From positions 31,393,521 to 31,457,520 of the forward strand of contig CM046333.1 in assembly GCA_025403435.1 (NCBI GenBank): 64,000 nt of DNA, read 5' to 3'. A model generated the notes under the pieces. That model was not told the origin of the DNA. It saw nothing but the letters and a program-made list of their open reading frames with translations, and made no database searches. This document shows positions 43,423 to 54,760 of the stretch, one piece after another. The first letter of the stretch is position 1, and each line of letters starts with the position of its first letter. The translations under genes and the position numbers were made by a program. This DNA is from Artocarpus heterophyllus. Its lineage: Eukaryota; Streptophyta; Magnoliopsida; Rosales; Moraceae.

Positions 43423-44977
43423 TTAAAAGATTAGTTTTATCAACAGTTTTTCCACTTCAAAGAGTTGTAACAAAATTAACAGTTTCTTGTTGTGCCTGTG
43501 AACTAGAAGAGGCAATTTCATTTGCAGATGGATAATGTACAGGTTGAGCAAGAAATTTGCCTTTTTCTTGAATGCGAAGGGAAGAAGTGAGTTTGGAAAT
43601 GGATTCTTTAATTTCATGAATGTCTTGAGAAGTGCGAGTGTTATGAACTTCCTGTTTTTGAATGAATGATTTTTGAGCTTGAATGAAAGTTTGCAAAGTG
43701 TCTTCAAGAGTTTTGACTCAAGATTGGAGATTTTCAGAAAATTTTTGTGGAGGCCTTTGAAAATTTTGAGAATTTGATGGAAATAGTGGACGGCCTTGAG
43801 AGTTTTGTGGTGAAAATGGTGGTGGTGGTTGATATTGCTATTGTGGTTGATCATTTCTCTAACTAAATTGGGATGGTTTTTCCATTGTGAATTGTATGTG
43901 TCAGAATGTAGGGATGGAAATGGCTTCCTAGGTGGGTCCAATTGATTTGTGTAATTCACCTGTTCATGAGACTCTTCCTTAAAAATTGGGCATTCATAAG
44001 TTGAGTGTCCTAGAGTTTGGCAAACACTACACAAAATTTTAATTTTGGGTTCTTGGACATTCCTTTGTTCCATGGCTTCAATCTTTTTAGTCAAACATGC
44101 AATTCTAACACTTAGATAATTTTCTTGACTAAGTTGATGGACACCTCTTTGAGCATTAGCAAGATTAGATCTAATTGAGCCTTCAGAATTACTATGTTGC
44201 CAGTATTGAGAGTTATCAGCCAAATTATCAAGGAAATCTAACCCTTCATCAAGTTCTTTATCAAGGAATTCTCCATTACACATTGTTTCAACAAATTGAC
44301 AGATTTTAGGAGTTAAGCCTTCATAAAAAAAAACTAATGTAATGCCATTTTTCAAAACCATGATGTGGGCAAGAATTTAAGAAATCTTTAAATCGTTCCC
44401 AGCATTGGAAATAAACTTCTTTTACATTTTGGGAAAAAATTTGAATTTGTTTTTTCAAAGCATTAGTCTTATGTGTTGAAAAGAATTTTTTCAGAAACTC
44501 AGTTTATATTTCTTGCCATGTACCTATTGACCTAGGTTTTAAAGAAGTAAGCCAAGTTTTAGCTTTGTCTTTTAAAGAAAAAGGAAAAAGTTTAAGCTTA
44601 ACAATTTCATTTGAAACTTCCTGGTCAGTGAAGGTAGCACAAACATCTTCAAACTCTCTAAGGTGCAGATATGGATTTTCATATTCTAAGCCATGAAAAT
44701 TGGGAAGCAAGTTGATCATTCCAGGTTTAAACCTAAAGTGATGAGCATTGAGAGGAAAAACCAAACATGATGGAGTGGATTCACGGGGTGGTTGCAAATA
44801 ATCTCTCGTTGAGCGAACAACAGGATTGATGATTTGTTGATTAACAATATTTTCATTATGAACACTTTCATCATCAGCCATTTTTGGTGAATTTGAAGAC
44901 ACAACAGAGACGAAATGTGATTCTAAACTTTTCCTAACTAACCTACGACTATTAGACTCACGAAACCAAACTGGCAT
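43423..44977 (-). pseudogene. Athila-like gag
   Basis: The ATG at 44977 opens the frame. Athila/Tat gag blocks follow: PGMINLLPNFHGLEYENPYL, HLREFEDVCATFTDQE and LKLFPFSLKDKAKTWLTSLK. A stop near 44504 interrupts TEFLKKFF. The second frame from 44361 reads FYEGLTPKICQFVETMCNGE and LDFLDNLADNSQYW, then the knuckle CSVCQTLGHSTYEC. The C-terminal part is low in conservation and frameshifted near 43700. An alternative frame at 43696-43457 reads IQAQKSFIQKQEVHNTRTSQ, the likely true continuation. Confidence 0.85.
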
Positions 44978-45716
44978 ACAAATTATTTAAATATTTACAA
45001 AATTTTATAGACAAATACTAAGCTTTTCTCCACTCAGGGAGAGTAGAGTAGTGAATGAAAAGTATCTGCCTTATTGATTTTGTGAAGTTACGAATTATAT
45101 TTTTCAAGAATGTCCCCAGGAAAGATTGGTGGTGCTAAGGCTCCTTAAGAACCAATTTCCTTGATAGAATAACGTTTCAGGAATGACTGGTGTTGGGAGA
45201 ATCTCCAAAAGTGAACCGGTTATGGGAAAGAATTTCGAACCAGTACTAGTCCCCAAACAAAACTTTCTCAAAAAATACTTTTCACAAAAACACAATTTAT
45301 TTATTAAGTATTATGAAAAACCTAATCTAAAATTTTATGAAGTTTTATTTCTAAGGCAAAAGCCTAAAACTAGCAAAAAAAATATTTTACAGAAGAAATG
45401 AGAGAAAATAAATTTTTTTTGATTTTTTAAATTTTTTTGATTTTTTTTAATTTTTCTTTTTGAATATTAAAATAGTGACATGAATAGTAACTACTGTAAA
45501 TAGTAACTTACATAAAATGCATGCAGATTCCTACGTGAACAGTACTTAATACTTGCAAAACAGAAGATATTAACAAAAGAAAAGAAATAAAACAAAAGAA
45601 AAGAAGAGTTAGTAATATATAAAAGAAAAATAAAAATAAAAATAAAAATAAAATATATTACACAATATTATATTGCAATGAAAACAATACCTTCTCCGGC
45701 AACGGCGCCAAAAACT
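44978..45716 (-). other. Athila-like leader and primer-binding site
   Basis: On the element strand TGGCGCCGTTGCCGGAGA (45693-45710) follows the 5' LTR after six bases. It resembles the tRNA-Asp site reported for Athila-type elements with one mismatch. The rest is AT-rich leader with T runs and no coding frame. Confidence 0.7.
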
Positions 45717-47469
45717 TGGTCTCGCGTCTATTTACTCATTTTAAACTAACCTCAAGTATAAGGTTGTCTCAAGTAATATTTACTCGGTGAATCCGAGGTC
45801 GAACCCACAGGGAAGGATTTATTTAATTCCAATACATGTATTTTATTAACTTTTTCTTTTTATTTAAGCTGAAAATTTTGAGGATTAATATTTATTATTC
45901 ACAGGATGTATTTACAATATTTACATATTTTTACAACATTTGTCATCTTTAAATTTTGATCATTTAGAACTTTAATAACAAGAAATGCAAATAATAACTT
46001 AAGTAGAGAAACAACAATAATAACGACAATTTAAAGAAGTAAAACAACAATAATAACAGAACTGAGGTTCAAAGGTTCTATTCTAACAATTATCTTCAAT
46101 ATATTTTAGTTTCTCTTTTTATTTATTAGTTGATTTAAGCATACATTATGTCATCCTATGTCGACAATAAATCAAGATTTACCAAGCATTTACTGTCACA
46201 TTCCATGTCTATAATGTAACAAAAACACAACTTAATAAATAAGTTGATATGAACTCACCTAACTCCACCCCAAAAGCTAGCTCGTGAGGGGAGGATTGTG
46301 AACCCATATATATAACACCCACGACCACCCTCTCTAACCGATGTGGGACACATCATAAGCAGCATTCAACATACCTTAACTAAAATAACAACCAAGATAG
46401 TAAGTTAAGCATTTACCGAGCCATTCTCTGTCTACGAGTAATCAAGGTCCTCCCAAGCATTATCCGTGCCAGTCTATGTCGTCGATAAATCAAAATCGTA
46501 ATTTTGCTAAGAAAATATTGAAATTCTAAGTTTTCTAAGGAAATATTTTGGCATTACAACAGCTTAGAAAACTAAGAAAAACCAAAAAATACTTAAGATA
46601 ATTTTGTCAGAATTTTCCCCTCTCCCCTCAACTAAAAAGAAATTTAAAAAGACATAATTAATAAAATACTACTAATATTATTGAGCATAATTTTTACAAC
46701 ATAAACTAGGGAATATTAACTAGACTAAAAACTGGACTACAACTAATACAACAGTATTTTCATACTGTGAGAGGGGTTCTTCAACTGAGGCAAATGCCTC
46801 GGTATTTATAGGGGATTGGATTTACTAACGTCCATTGATAATTAATGCTCTTTCCTATTGAAAGTGTGCCACGTGTCCCTTAAATTTTAAATTTGAATTT
46901 TATTTATCTCCTTGATGCATTTGATGTCCGATTTTATCCGTTTTGGTGTCGTTTTGTTCCATTTTTCCTTTAGATTTCAAATCTAAAAATCACAAACACA
47001 CTAATATTAATTATTTTACAAACATAATATTTACAAAAATATTAAAAATATTTATTTTACAATAAAATACACAAAAATAGATAAAAACTCCTAAAATTTC
47101 TAGTCTCTTACGGTTTAGCACAGATATAATTTTTATAACTTGGAAATATTTTTAAAAATTACTAAAAATATAACAAGACATATTTATAAATTTAAAACAC
47201 ACTATCAAACACACTAAAACTCAAAATAAAATAACAGCATTACTTTTACGGATTTAATTATTTACAGACTAGGCACTTATTTAACACACTAAAATGATTC
47301 TAAAAATTACTAAAAACACACTAAAAACGTATTTTTAAATACATTTTCACACTAAGACACAAAAATACTTATTAACACAAAATGCTATTAATTAGAGGAT
47401 TTAATGAGAAATATAAGCGTAAATAAATGATTTAAGCTTTAAAAAATGTACACTTTTCCAGTCTCATCA
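45717..47469 (-). repeat. Athila-like 5' LTR (right), deleted and with solo LTR
   Basis: It starts TGGTCTCGCG beside the primer site and ends CTCATCA before TACAG. Relative to the left LTR it lacks about 480 bp of U3 (between 46858 and 46866) and contains a 111-bp insertion at 46245-46355. The TATA box at 46802-46810 is kept. Confidence 0.92.
46245..46355 (-). mobile_element. 111-bp solo LTR (TRIM-like)
   Basis: It is absent from the partner LTR. Flanks are TAAGT and TAAGC, a 5-bp duplication with one transition, and the uninterrupted site in the left LTR reads TAAGC. On its own strand it starts TGATGTGTCCCACATCGG and ends GTTCATATCA. It closely matches the 111-bp LTR at 52473-52583. Confidence 0.85.
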
Positions 47470-49255
47470 TACAGCTCTTCCACTGGTGACTCTCCTTCCA
47501 ACCAATAGAGAGAACCCAAAGCTAGTGTTCATGATTTGTGAACAAAAGCTCTCAGGGAGTTTCCAGATGCTCACCAGAAGAGTATCACTCTTAATCTCTC
47601 AATTGATCTGAGTAAATCATGAGACTCACTCCTTTTATGTAGCTATTAGTCCTAGGGTCAGACCTTATCAGATTAGGTCTCAAAAACTCGAAACAGAATC
47701 AAGTTCGGATCAATATTTGATAAGATCCGCTTGAAAACGCGTAATCTTATCACTCGTTGATCGGCAGGCCGAACAGGCCCCATCGACAGGCTGAACACGT
47801 CATTTGGCAGGCCAAACTCCCACGCAAATATCTTCACAAATCTTTTATTTTCCACCCGAGATTTTATAGGATAAGGTCTCAATTTTGATTCAAATAACCC
47901 AATAGAAAAGTTATCTGATCAAAACAAACTTTATCAAGATAATCGCTAAGAAAATAAATCAATTCACAATAATTCTACAAGTTTATCTTGATCTAATTTA
48001 TCCAAAATTAAATCAACCGATAAACAGACAAGAATTATCTGATCCTAATAATTCAACAAGTTTATCTTAAATTAATTTCTTACAAAATTAATTGAATCGA
48101 TAAACAGACATGAATTATTTAATTCTTTCATAATTTTAAACCAATCTGATAAATCCGACATAAGTCACCAATTATTGGAAAAACACGCCATGTCGTTACA
48201 GGATTTTGTGAGCTAGCAAAGGGGACCAAAATGGACCTATAAAGTTCAAGCTCATGATAACTATGAAACCCAATATCTCAGATATACATTTCACAATTAT
48301 CAACTCCAACGCTACTCCACTAAAAGCTTAGAGCTGCAATCACAAACTTTATAGAATTACGAAGCCCGTGTAGCTAAGTTTTCATGACATATCATAGTGT
48401 ATCATATCCCCATATGATAATCCATAATCGACTTAAGGACAAGTTCTGTCTTACCTTCCCGATTATTTTTATCTTACGTTCCATTATCTCACCATTAGAA
48501 AACTTACCATCCAAAGATAGTATACCATTTAGTTACACCTACGTATCCAAATGGTTGAGCGCTCCAGTTTTCTAAGTACAGGACAATGCATATAAGAGGA
48601 TATCATTACTCCTAAAGAGGAGCTATGGATTCCATATCTATGAATAACAAGTCTACGCTATCAAGAGTCATGCCTCCAACATACCGGCATGCATACCACT
48701 ATTGAGATGTGGGTGTCACCCATTGGTACATCAAAAGACACAAGTCGAGACAACAGGCCCACTATTCATCTCAGGATTAAGATACAATACAAATGACTGT
48801 CTAAAGTGAATCGATTTGCCAAGACAGAATTATTAATCCAAATCAATTCACTTTATGTCCCGATCCAACACATCGTCACCTATGACAACTTGCCAATATT
48901 TCTATTCACGGAGTCTAACTCCGATGGTCAAGACAAACCATCTCCTAAAAGGGATATAGACAACAAAACAATCTTTACATGAATAAAGTGCCCAACTTTA
49001 TTCCCTCGATTGCGGATCATATGTTTTAGACCGTCACCTTAAGAATCGTGTCTTCCGCATAATCAGTCCATCATATGCCCAATTCTTAAGGTTTAGACCA
49101 ACAATCTCAGACTACTGTTTGCTTAACATACATTCAACAAATATGAACGTAAAGAGGACAAGATTTGGTATATATAAATGAACAAATTCTTTATTAATAA
49201 AAATGTCTCCAAAAACTTATTACATTTTTACTCCTTAGGGCATACATGTCTAACA
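47470..49255 (-). repeat. Copia-3 5' LTR, right piece
   Basis: It resumes TACAGCTCTTCCAC after the Athila-like element and matches 21490-23250 to the end CATGTCTAACA. It is followed by the Gypsy-A target duplication GTGGT. Confidence 0.95.
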
Positions 49256-49486
49256 GTGGTTGCACTTACGCAAGGAACGATTTCTAGAACAAAGGAAATC
49301 CAAGCTGTTGCCTAAAGGGGACGGTCCTTTTCAAATTCTCAAAAGGATCAATGATAATGCGTACAAGCTAGAATTGCCAGGTGAGTATGGTGTAAGTGCC
49401 ACCTTTAATGTTTCTGATATAAGTCCTTTGATGCAAGCGACGATTTGAGGACAAATCCCTCTTAAGAGGAGGGGAATGACGAGGAC
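49256..49486 (+). pseudogene. Gypsy-A pol C-terminal end, resumed
   Basis: From the repeated GTGGT the integrase end domain continues ([49 protein letters not shown]). A frameshift near 49430 precedes the polypurine tract AGGAGGGGAA at 49476-49486. The coding homology runs on into the 3' LTR ([20 protein letters not shown]). Confidence 0.9.
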
Positions 49487-50316
49487 ATTGTTAGCACAAG
49501 CAAGAGCACGTGGGATGAGACATATTCAGATCCAATTCAGGTTCCCATTGGTTCGGTTACGAGAACTTGTGCGAAGAAGTTCAAAGAAACGCTTATTGGG
49601 CTGATTCAAGCAACTTGGGCTCAAGCTATTGCATGGAAGCCCATTGAGGGAATTGCATGTGACTTTTAGACCAACAAATGCATGATTCAAGTTCTAGAAG
49701 GGACCGAGTAATCATGTTTGCAAAATCAACAAGTGATTACCACCATATGGCTGCAAATAATCAAGCTACTTTCCATTTCAGTTACTTTCCCATTTTGAGG
49801 CGACAAGTGGCAAGAAGAATCAGCTATTTACTATTTTATTGTCTAGTTTCCTTTTTCTTTTTTAGAAAACATGCGTTTCTTTTATTTCCTATTATTGTAA
49901 GGCTTTTAAGCCATTAAGGGAACTTACCTTATTTGCTTTAAATTAGTCCTTTTTTTTGTGTAATTAATTTGCCCGAAATTCCATGGGCAATTAGGAGCTG
50001 AAAATTCGTAAAGGGGAAACCCCTATATATTGTAACGAATTTCAATCAATGGGCATAAGTTTTTACACACAATTTGAGGTTTTAATTCTCAGCTGTTCCT
50101 AAACAAACTATTCAAACTTATCGAAAAATTTCGTGGCATTCATAGACTTATCAATCAGTCCGTCCATAGCTGATTGTGGCGTCCTCACATACCAAGGTTC
50201 TTCCTTCGATAGAAGCAACGGGTCGCAGTGACTTCCATCCAAATCTGAGTAGAAACTGTCTTGGTGCCTTTTTATTGATAACGGGTTTCGTCAGTATATT
50301 GGCGAGGTTTGTATCA
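49487..50316 (+). repeat. Gypsy-A 3' LTR
   Basis: This 830-bp LTR runs TGACGAGGAC to GTTTGTATCA. It is the partner of 15536-16375 with many more differences than the Gypsy-B pair, so it is a clearly older insertion. GAAGG follows. Confidence 0.93.
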
Positions 50317-52195
50317 GAAGGAACAAAGTTGGGCGATTTATTCATGCACAGATTGTTATGTTGTCTATATCCCTAAGGGGAGATGGTTTGTCCTGGTCAT
50401 TGGAGGTAGACTCCATGAATAGAAACATTGGCACATTGTCGTAGGTGACGATGTGTTGGATCGGGACATAAAGTGAATTGATTTGGGTTAATAATTTTTT
50501 CTCAGCAAATTGATTCACTCTAGACAATTATTTGTATTGTATCTTAATCTTGGGATGAATAGTGTGCCCATTGTCTTGACTTATATCTTTTGATATACTA
50601 AAGGGTGATATCCACATTTTATGTTGGTACGCATGCCGGTTCATTGGAGGCATGACTCTTAATAGCGTAGACCTGTTATTCAAAGATATGGAATCCATAG
50701 CTACTCTTCAGGAGTAGTTGATATCCTCTTATATGCATTATCCTGTAATTGAAAAACTAGAGTGCACAACCATTTGGATACATAGGTGTAATCGAATGGC
50801 ATATCATCTTTGGATGGTAAGTTTTTCGATGGTGAGATAATGGAACGTAAGATAAAATTAATGCAGAAGGTAAGACATAATTTATCCTTAAGCCAATTAT
50901 GGATAATCTTATAGGGATACGATGCATTATGATATGTCTTGGAGATTTAGCTATACGAGCTTCGTAATTCTGTATAGTTTGAGAGTGCAACTCTAAGTTT
51001 TTAATGGAGTAGCGTTAGAGTTGATAATTATGAATTATATATCTAATTCATAATTTTGAATTAGGGATACGATACATTATGATATGTCATGGAGATTTAG
51101 CTATACGAGCTTCGTAATTCTATATAGTTTGAGAGTGCAACTCTAAGTTTTTAATGGAGCAGCGTTAGAGTTGATAATTATGAATTATATATCTAGGATA
51201 TTGAGTTTCATAATTATCAGGAGCTTGAAGTATATAGGTCCATCAGGTCCCCTTTGCTAGCTCATAAGAAATCCTACAATGATACAACGTGCTTTTCTAA
51301 TAATTGGTTACTTGCATCAAATTATCAAATTGGCTGAAAATTCGATAGGATAAGATAAATCATGTTTGTTTATCGATTGAATTAGTTTTGTGAAAATTAA
51401 TTCAAGATAAACTTGTTGAATTATTGAAATTAGATAATTCATTAGATAATTCATGTCTACTTATCAGTTGGATTAATTCAAGATAAACTTGTTGAACTAT
51501 CAAGAATATTTATTTTCCTAGAGATTATCTAAATATGATTGTTTTAATCAGATAACTTCTTTATTGGGTTATTTGAATTAAAATTGAGGCTCTATCTTAA
51601 GAATCTCGGGTGGAAAATAAAAGATTCACAGAGATCATTTATCGTAAGTTTGATAGGCCGGTCTTCAGGTTTAGCCAGCCGATAGAGTAAGTTCGGCAGG
51701 CCAATCTATTAGTTCGGCCTGCCAACCAAGCGATAAATAGATCACACGTTTTCACGTGAATTTAATCAGATATTGATCTTGATTCGAATTTTTGAGGCCT
51801 TATCTGATAAAGACTGACTCTTGGGCCCAACCTCTATAAATAAGGAGTGAGACTCATATGTTATTTAGATCAATTGAGAGATTAAGAGTGAGACTCTGAA
51901 ACTCCCTATGAGCTATTGTTCACACATCATGAACTATAGCTTTGGGTTTTCTCAATTGGTTAGAAGGAGAGTCGTCTGGTGGAAGAGCTGTACGAGTGTG
52001 CCCACACACACACTAGTCGTGGATAGAGAATAACAAAGAAGGCTAGTTGGTTGAGGTTCTTCTACAACATCCTTTCTCTATCGATTGTGGGAGTTTTTCG
52101 ACAAACAAGGTTAGTAAGATCTCGTTAAACTTGTGTTTTGGAAAATATTCTAGCATAAAAATTTTAAAATTCTGCTGCGTACTATTTTTCCTACA
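50317..52195 (+). repeat. Copia-D 5' LTR, second part
   Basis: It resumes after the GAAGG duplication and matches the reverse complement of the Copia-3 LTR through to TTCCTACA. It contains a tandem duplication of about 150 bp (50913-51062 and 51063-51196). A TATAAATA box is at 51835-51842. GC-rich GGCAGGCC/GGCCTGCC arms near 51693-51725 can form a hairpin. Confidence 0.9.
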
Positions 52196-52196
52196 G

Positions 52197-52472
52197 TTGG
52201 TATCAGAGACAAGGTTTTTACATAAATTTACGAGTTTATGATTATGCTATATGTATAAATTATGTGATCTTGATCTCTCATATCCTTGAATTTAATTTTT
52301 TAGAGAGTTAGCATTCTAGGGTTCCCATATGTTTGTATATTGTCATGGATTATATGGTGAATGTTTATTAATTAATTATGTTGATTAAATTATTATTTTA
52401 TAATTAATTAATTCATTCATTCATGCCGGTTGTGGTTCATTAGAGGTTACAATGTGTATTCAGGTTTTTCAT
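52197..52472 (+). other. Copia-D primer site and leader start
   Basis: TTGGTATCAGAGAC (52197-52210) is the initiator-Met site. The following 260 nt match the reverse complement of the Copia-3 leader (28600-28855). The leader stops at TTCAT where Gypsy-E begins. Confidence 0.8.
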
Positions 52473-52583
52473 TGATGTGTCCCACATCGGTTAGAGAGGG
52501 TGGTCTTGGGTGTTATATATATGGGTTCACAATCCTCCCCTCATGAGCTAGTTTTTGGGGTAGAGTTTGGTGGGTTCATATCA
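52473..52583 (+). repeat. Gypsy-E short 5' LTR (111 bp)
   Basis: It starts TGATGTGTCCCACATCGG, contains the TATA box TTATATATATGGG, and ends GGGTTCATATCA. It is the same length as the solo LTR at 46245-46355. The primer site lies two bases downstream, as expected for a true LTR. Confidence 0.75.
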
Positions 52584-53127
52584 TTTGGTAATCAGAGCAA
52601 GATTTTAATTAGGTTTTGCTTATCCATTCTCTTAGTTTATGTTTGTTTCAGTTATTCGTGAGTTTTGATTTCCATTATCAAAGTCGGGTATAAAAAAAAA
52701 AAAAGTCTGGGAACCTTCCTTAATTTTTTTTTTAAATTCTTGTTATTCATGGTTTAAGGAATCCAAAATTCAATTCCCTGCAAAGGCCAAAAATTTTTGC
52801 TCAAATTTTGTTCCTTTTGGGTGTGATTTCCGAAAGCCTAAATTATCTATGCCTATTATATTCTTGTTTCTAATCTGAGCCTCCTTGGAAATCTATTTGT
52901 GAATTGTGAAGGAAATTTTGATACTGATTTGACTAGTTTTATAGGAACTGAGTGAGAATTAACGAGTGGAAAAAGGCATAGAGGCGAGAGCATTAGAGTG
53001 GACAAAAGTCGAAAGTATTGAGTGCAAACACGAGTGAAATTGAGTGAACCATTTCACGAGTGAAACACGTAAGGGAGTGTGGTGAGGTCCTTTGCATTGT
53101 TTCTTACTTTGTTTTGTAGAAAAAAAA

Positions 53128-53738
53128 ATGTCAAACAACAGCAAGAACACTATTGAGGGTACCTTTGGTGCAGTAGATCCAAAACTCCTTATGGAAGCGA
53201 TGATAGGGGAGATGAGGTGATTGTTGAGGGGAGAGTTAGGACAGCTTCATGAGAGGATAGACTGGATAGAAAACGCACGTGTGGAACAGCCACAACATGT
53301 TCCTCATGCGCGTAGGTGGGAAAGGGTTCCGGTTAGAGGAGAGGTTGATGACTACTACAGGATTGATGGGGAAGAGTTTGATGAAGGAGAAGATTCAGCG
53401 GGTAGTCACTGAAGATTTGGACAGGATAGAGAAGTTAGGAACCAGGAAAATGATAGTTTGAGAGGCATAAAAATGAAGATACCATCATTTCAAGGCAAAT
53501 CCAATCCAGAAGTGTACCTAGAATGGGAGAAGAAAATGGAGTTCGTCTTTGACTGCCACAACTATTCCGAGGCAAAGAAGTAAAACTGGCTGTAATTGAA
53601 TTTTCTGATTATGCTATTACTTGGTGGGATCAGCTTGTTATAAACAGGAGACGAAATAGAGAGCGACCTATTGAGTCATGGGAAGAGATGAAGACCGTGA
53701 TGAGGAAGTGATTTGTACCAACTTACTACTACCGGGAG
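53128..53738 (+). pseudogene. Gypsy-E gag, first part
   Basis: MSNNSKNTIEG starts at 53128. CGA-to-TGA stops occur near 53218, 53409 and 53708, and a 1-base deletion near 53580 breaks [11 protein letters not shown]. It ends in the codon block YYYRE at the Gypsy-C insertion point. Confidence 0.87.
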
Positions 53739-54540
53739 TGATGAGGACATCGTTAGCACAAGCAAGAGCATGTGGGAGACATATTCAGATCCAATTCAAG
53801 TTCCCATTGGTCCGGTTACGAGAGCTCGTGCGAAGAAGTTTAAAGAAACGCTTATTGGGCTGATTCAAGCAACTTGGGCTCTAGCTATTGCATGGAGGCC
53901 CATTGAGGGAATTGCATGCAACAACCAGACTAACAAATGCGTGATTCAAGCTCTAGAAGGGATTGAGTAATTTCCATTTTAGTTACTTTCCCGTTGTGAG
54001 GCGACACATGGCGAGAAGAATCAGCTTATTTACCTTTTAATGTCTAGTTTTCTTTTTGCGTTTGTGTTATTTCTATTATTGTAAGGCTTTTAAGCCATTA
54101 AGGGAACTTTCCTTATTTGCTTTAGATTAGGTGATTTGGTAATTGATTTGCCCAAAATTCCATGGGGAATTAGGAGCTAAAAATTCGCATAGGAACCCCT
54201 ATATATTGTAACGAATTTCATTCAATGGAATACAAGTAATAACACACAATTTGAGGTTTAATTCTCTTTGGTTCCTAAACGAACTATTCGAACTTATCGA
54301 AAATTTTTCGTGGCGTTCATAGACTTATCAATTAGTCCATCCATAGCTGATTGTGGCGTCCTCACATACTAAGACTTATCAATCAGTCCATCCATAGCTG
54401 ATTGTGGCGTCCTCACATACCAAGGTTTGTGCTTCTTGTTGGGCATCGGGTCACGGTTCCATCCAAAACCGGTTAGAAATTTTGATCTTGGAAACCAATT
54501 TTGGTTAGGGTCGCGTCAGCTCTTGGCGTGGTTCGTATCA
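53739..54540 (+). repeat. Gypsy-C 5' LTR
   Basis: It runs TGATGAGGAC to GTTCGTATCA. Two tandem 51-bp units lie at 54321-54371 and 54372-54422. A TATA box (CCCCTATATATTG) is at about 54197-54209. The primer site TGGTAATCAGAGC follows at 54543-54555. Confidence 0.95.
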
Positions 54541-54644
54541 TTTGGTAATCAGAGCGAGGTTCTAATCAGGTTTTGCTTATCCGTTCTCTTAGTTTATGTT
54601 TGTTTCAGTTGTTCGTGAGTTTTGATTTCCATTATCAAAGTCGG

Positions 54645-54760
54645 TTAAAAAAAAAAAAAAGATCCGAAAAGAAAAGAAAGAAAAGAAAAGAAAAAAAAAG
54701 GAAAAGAAGAAAAAAAAAACAAGAGGTTTCGAAAAAAAAAAAAGAGTCTAGAAACCTTCT
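54645..54760 (+). repeat. Purine-rich simple repeat in Gypsy-C leader
   Basis: Runs of A with GAAAA and AAAGA units lie in the untranslated leader. The mirror segment in Gypsy-B is 40610-40705. Lys-rich frames here are low-complexity artefacts. Confidence 0.8.

Larger units (their letters stand above)
29100..47469 (-). mobile_element. Athila-like non-autonomous gypsy element with captured genes
   Basis: LTRs at 29100-31262 and 45717-47469 start TGGTCTCGCG and end CTCATCA on the plus strand. TACAG flanks both sides (29095-29099 and 47470-47474). Minus-strand order is 5' LTR, primer site, leader, gag, protease, accessory reading frame, LOG-like pseudogene, hairpin region, polypurine tract, 3' LTR. 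No RT, RNase H or integrase is found. Gypsy-B sits between protease and the accessory frame, but its clean duplication shows it removed nothing. The gag and protease resemble Athila/Tat elements by remembered motifs. Confidence 0.92.
21282..49255 (-). mobile_element. Copia-3: long-LTR Ty1/copia (Tork/Angela-like)
   Basis: Inserted in Gypsy-A pol with a perfect GTGGT duplication (21277-21281 and 49256-49260). The LTRs are about 2 kb: 21282-23250 on the left and 28871-29099 plus 47470-49255 on the right, the latter split by the Athila-like element. Internal order on the minus strand is primer site, 1.6-kb leader, gag, protease remnant, integrase, RT, RNase H, polypurine tract. The RNase H tail and 2-kb LTRs suggest the Tork/Angela group; this is an inference. 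Multiple frame breaks make it inactive. Confidence 0.95.
15536..50316 (+). mobile_element. Gypsy-A: Ty3/gypsy element, carries a 28-kb nest
   Basis: The LTRs (15536-16375 and 49487-50316) start TGATGAGGAC or TGACGAGGAC and end with TATCA. Both ends are flanked by GAAGG (15531-15535 and 50317-50321). Gag and pol run from 16902 to 21281 and resume at 49256 after Copia-3. The element is full length but has at least six frameshifts or stops and an RNase H deletion, so it is dead. It belongs with Gypsy-E to one subfamily ([24 protein letters not shown]), distinct from Gypsy-B and Gypsy-C. Confidence 0.95.
15288..52472 (+). mobile_element. Copia-D: outermost copia element, split and truncated
   Basis: The LTR begins TGTTAGACAT at 15288, is interrupted at 15535 by Gypsy-A, resumes at 50317 and ends TTCCTACA at 52195. 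It is followed by a primer site and about 275 nt of leader that match the Copia-3 leader. The leader is then interrupted at 52473 by Gypsy-E. No Copia-D coding region is in the window; it may lie to the right. The left flanking bases are AAAAC. This is the oldest layer of the nest. Confidence 0.85.
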
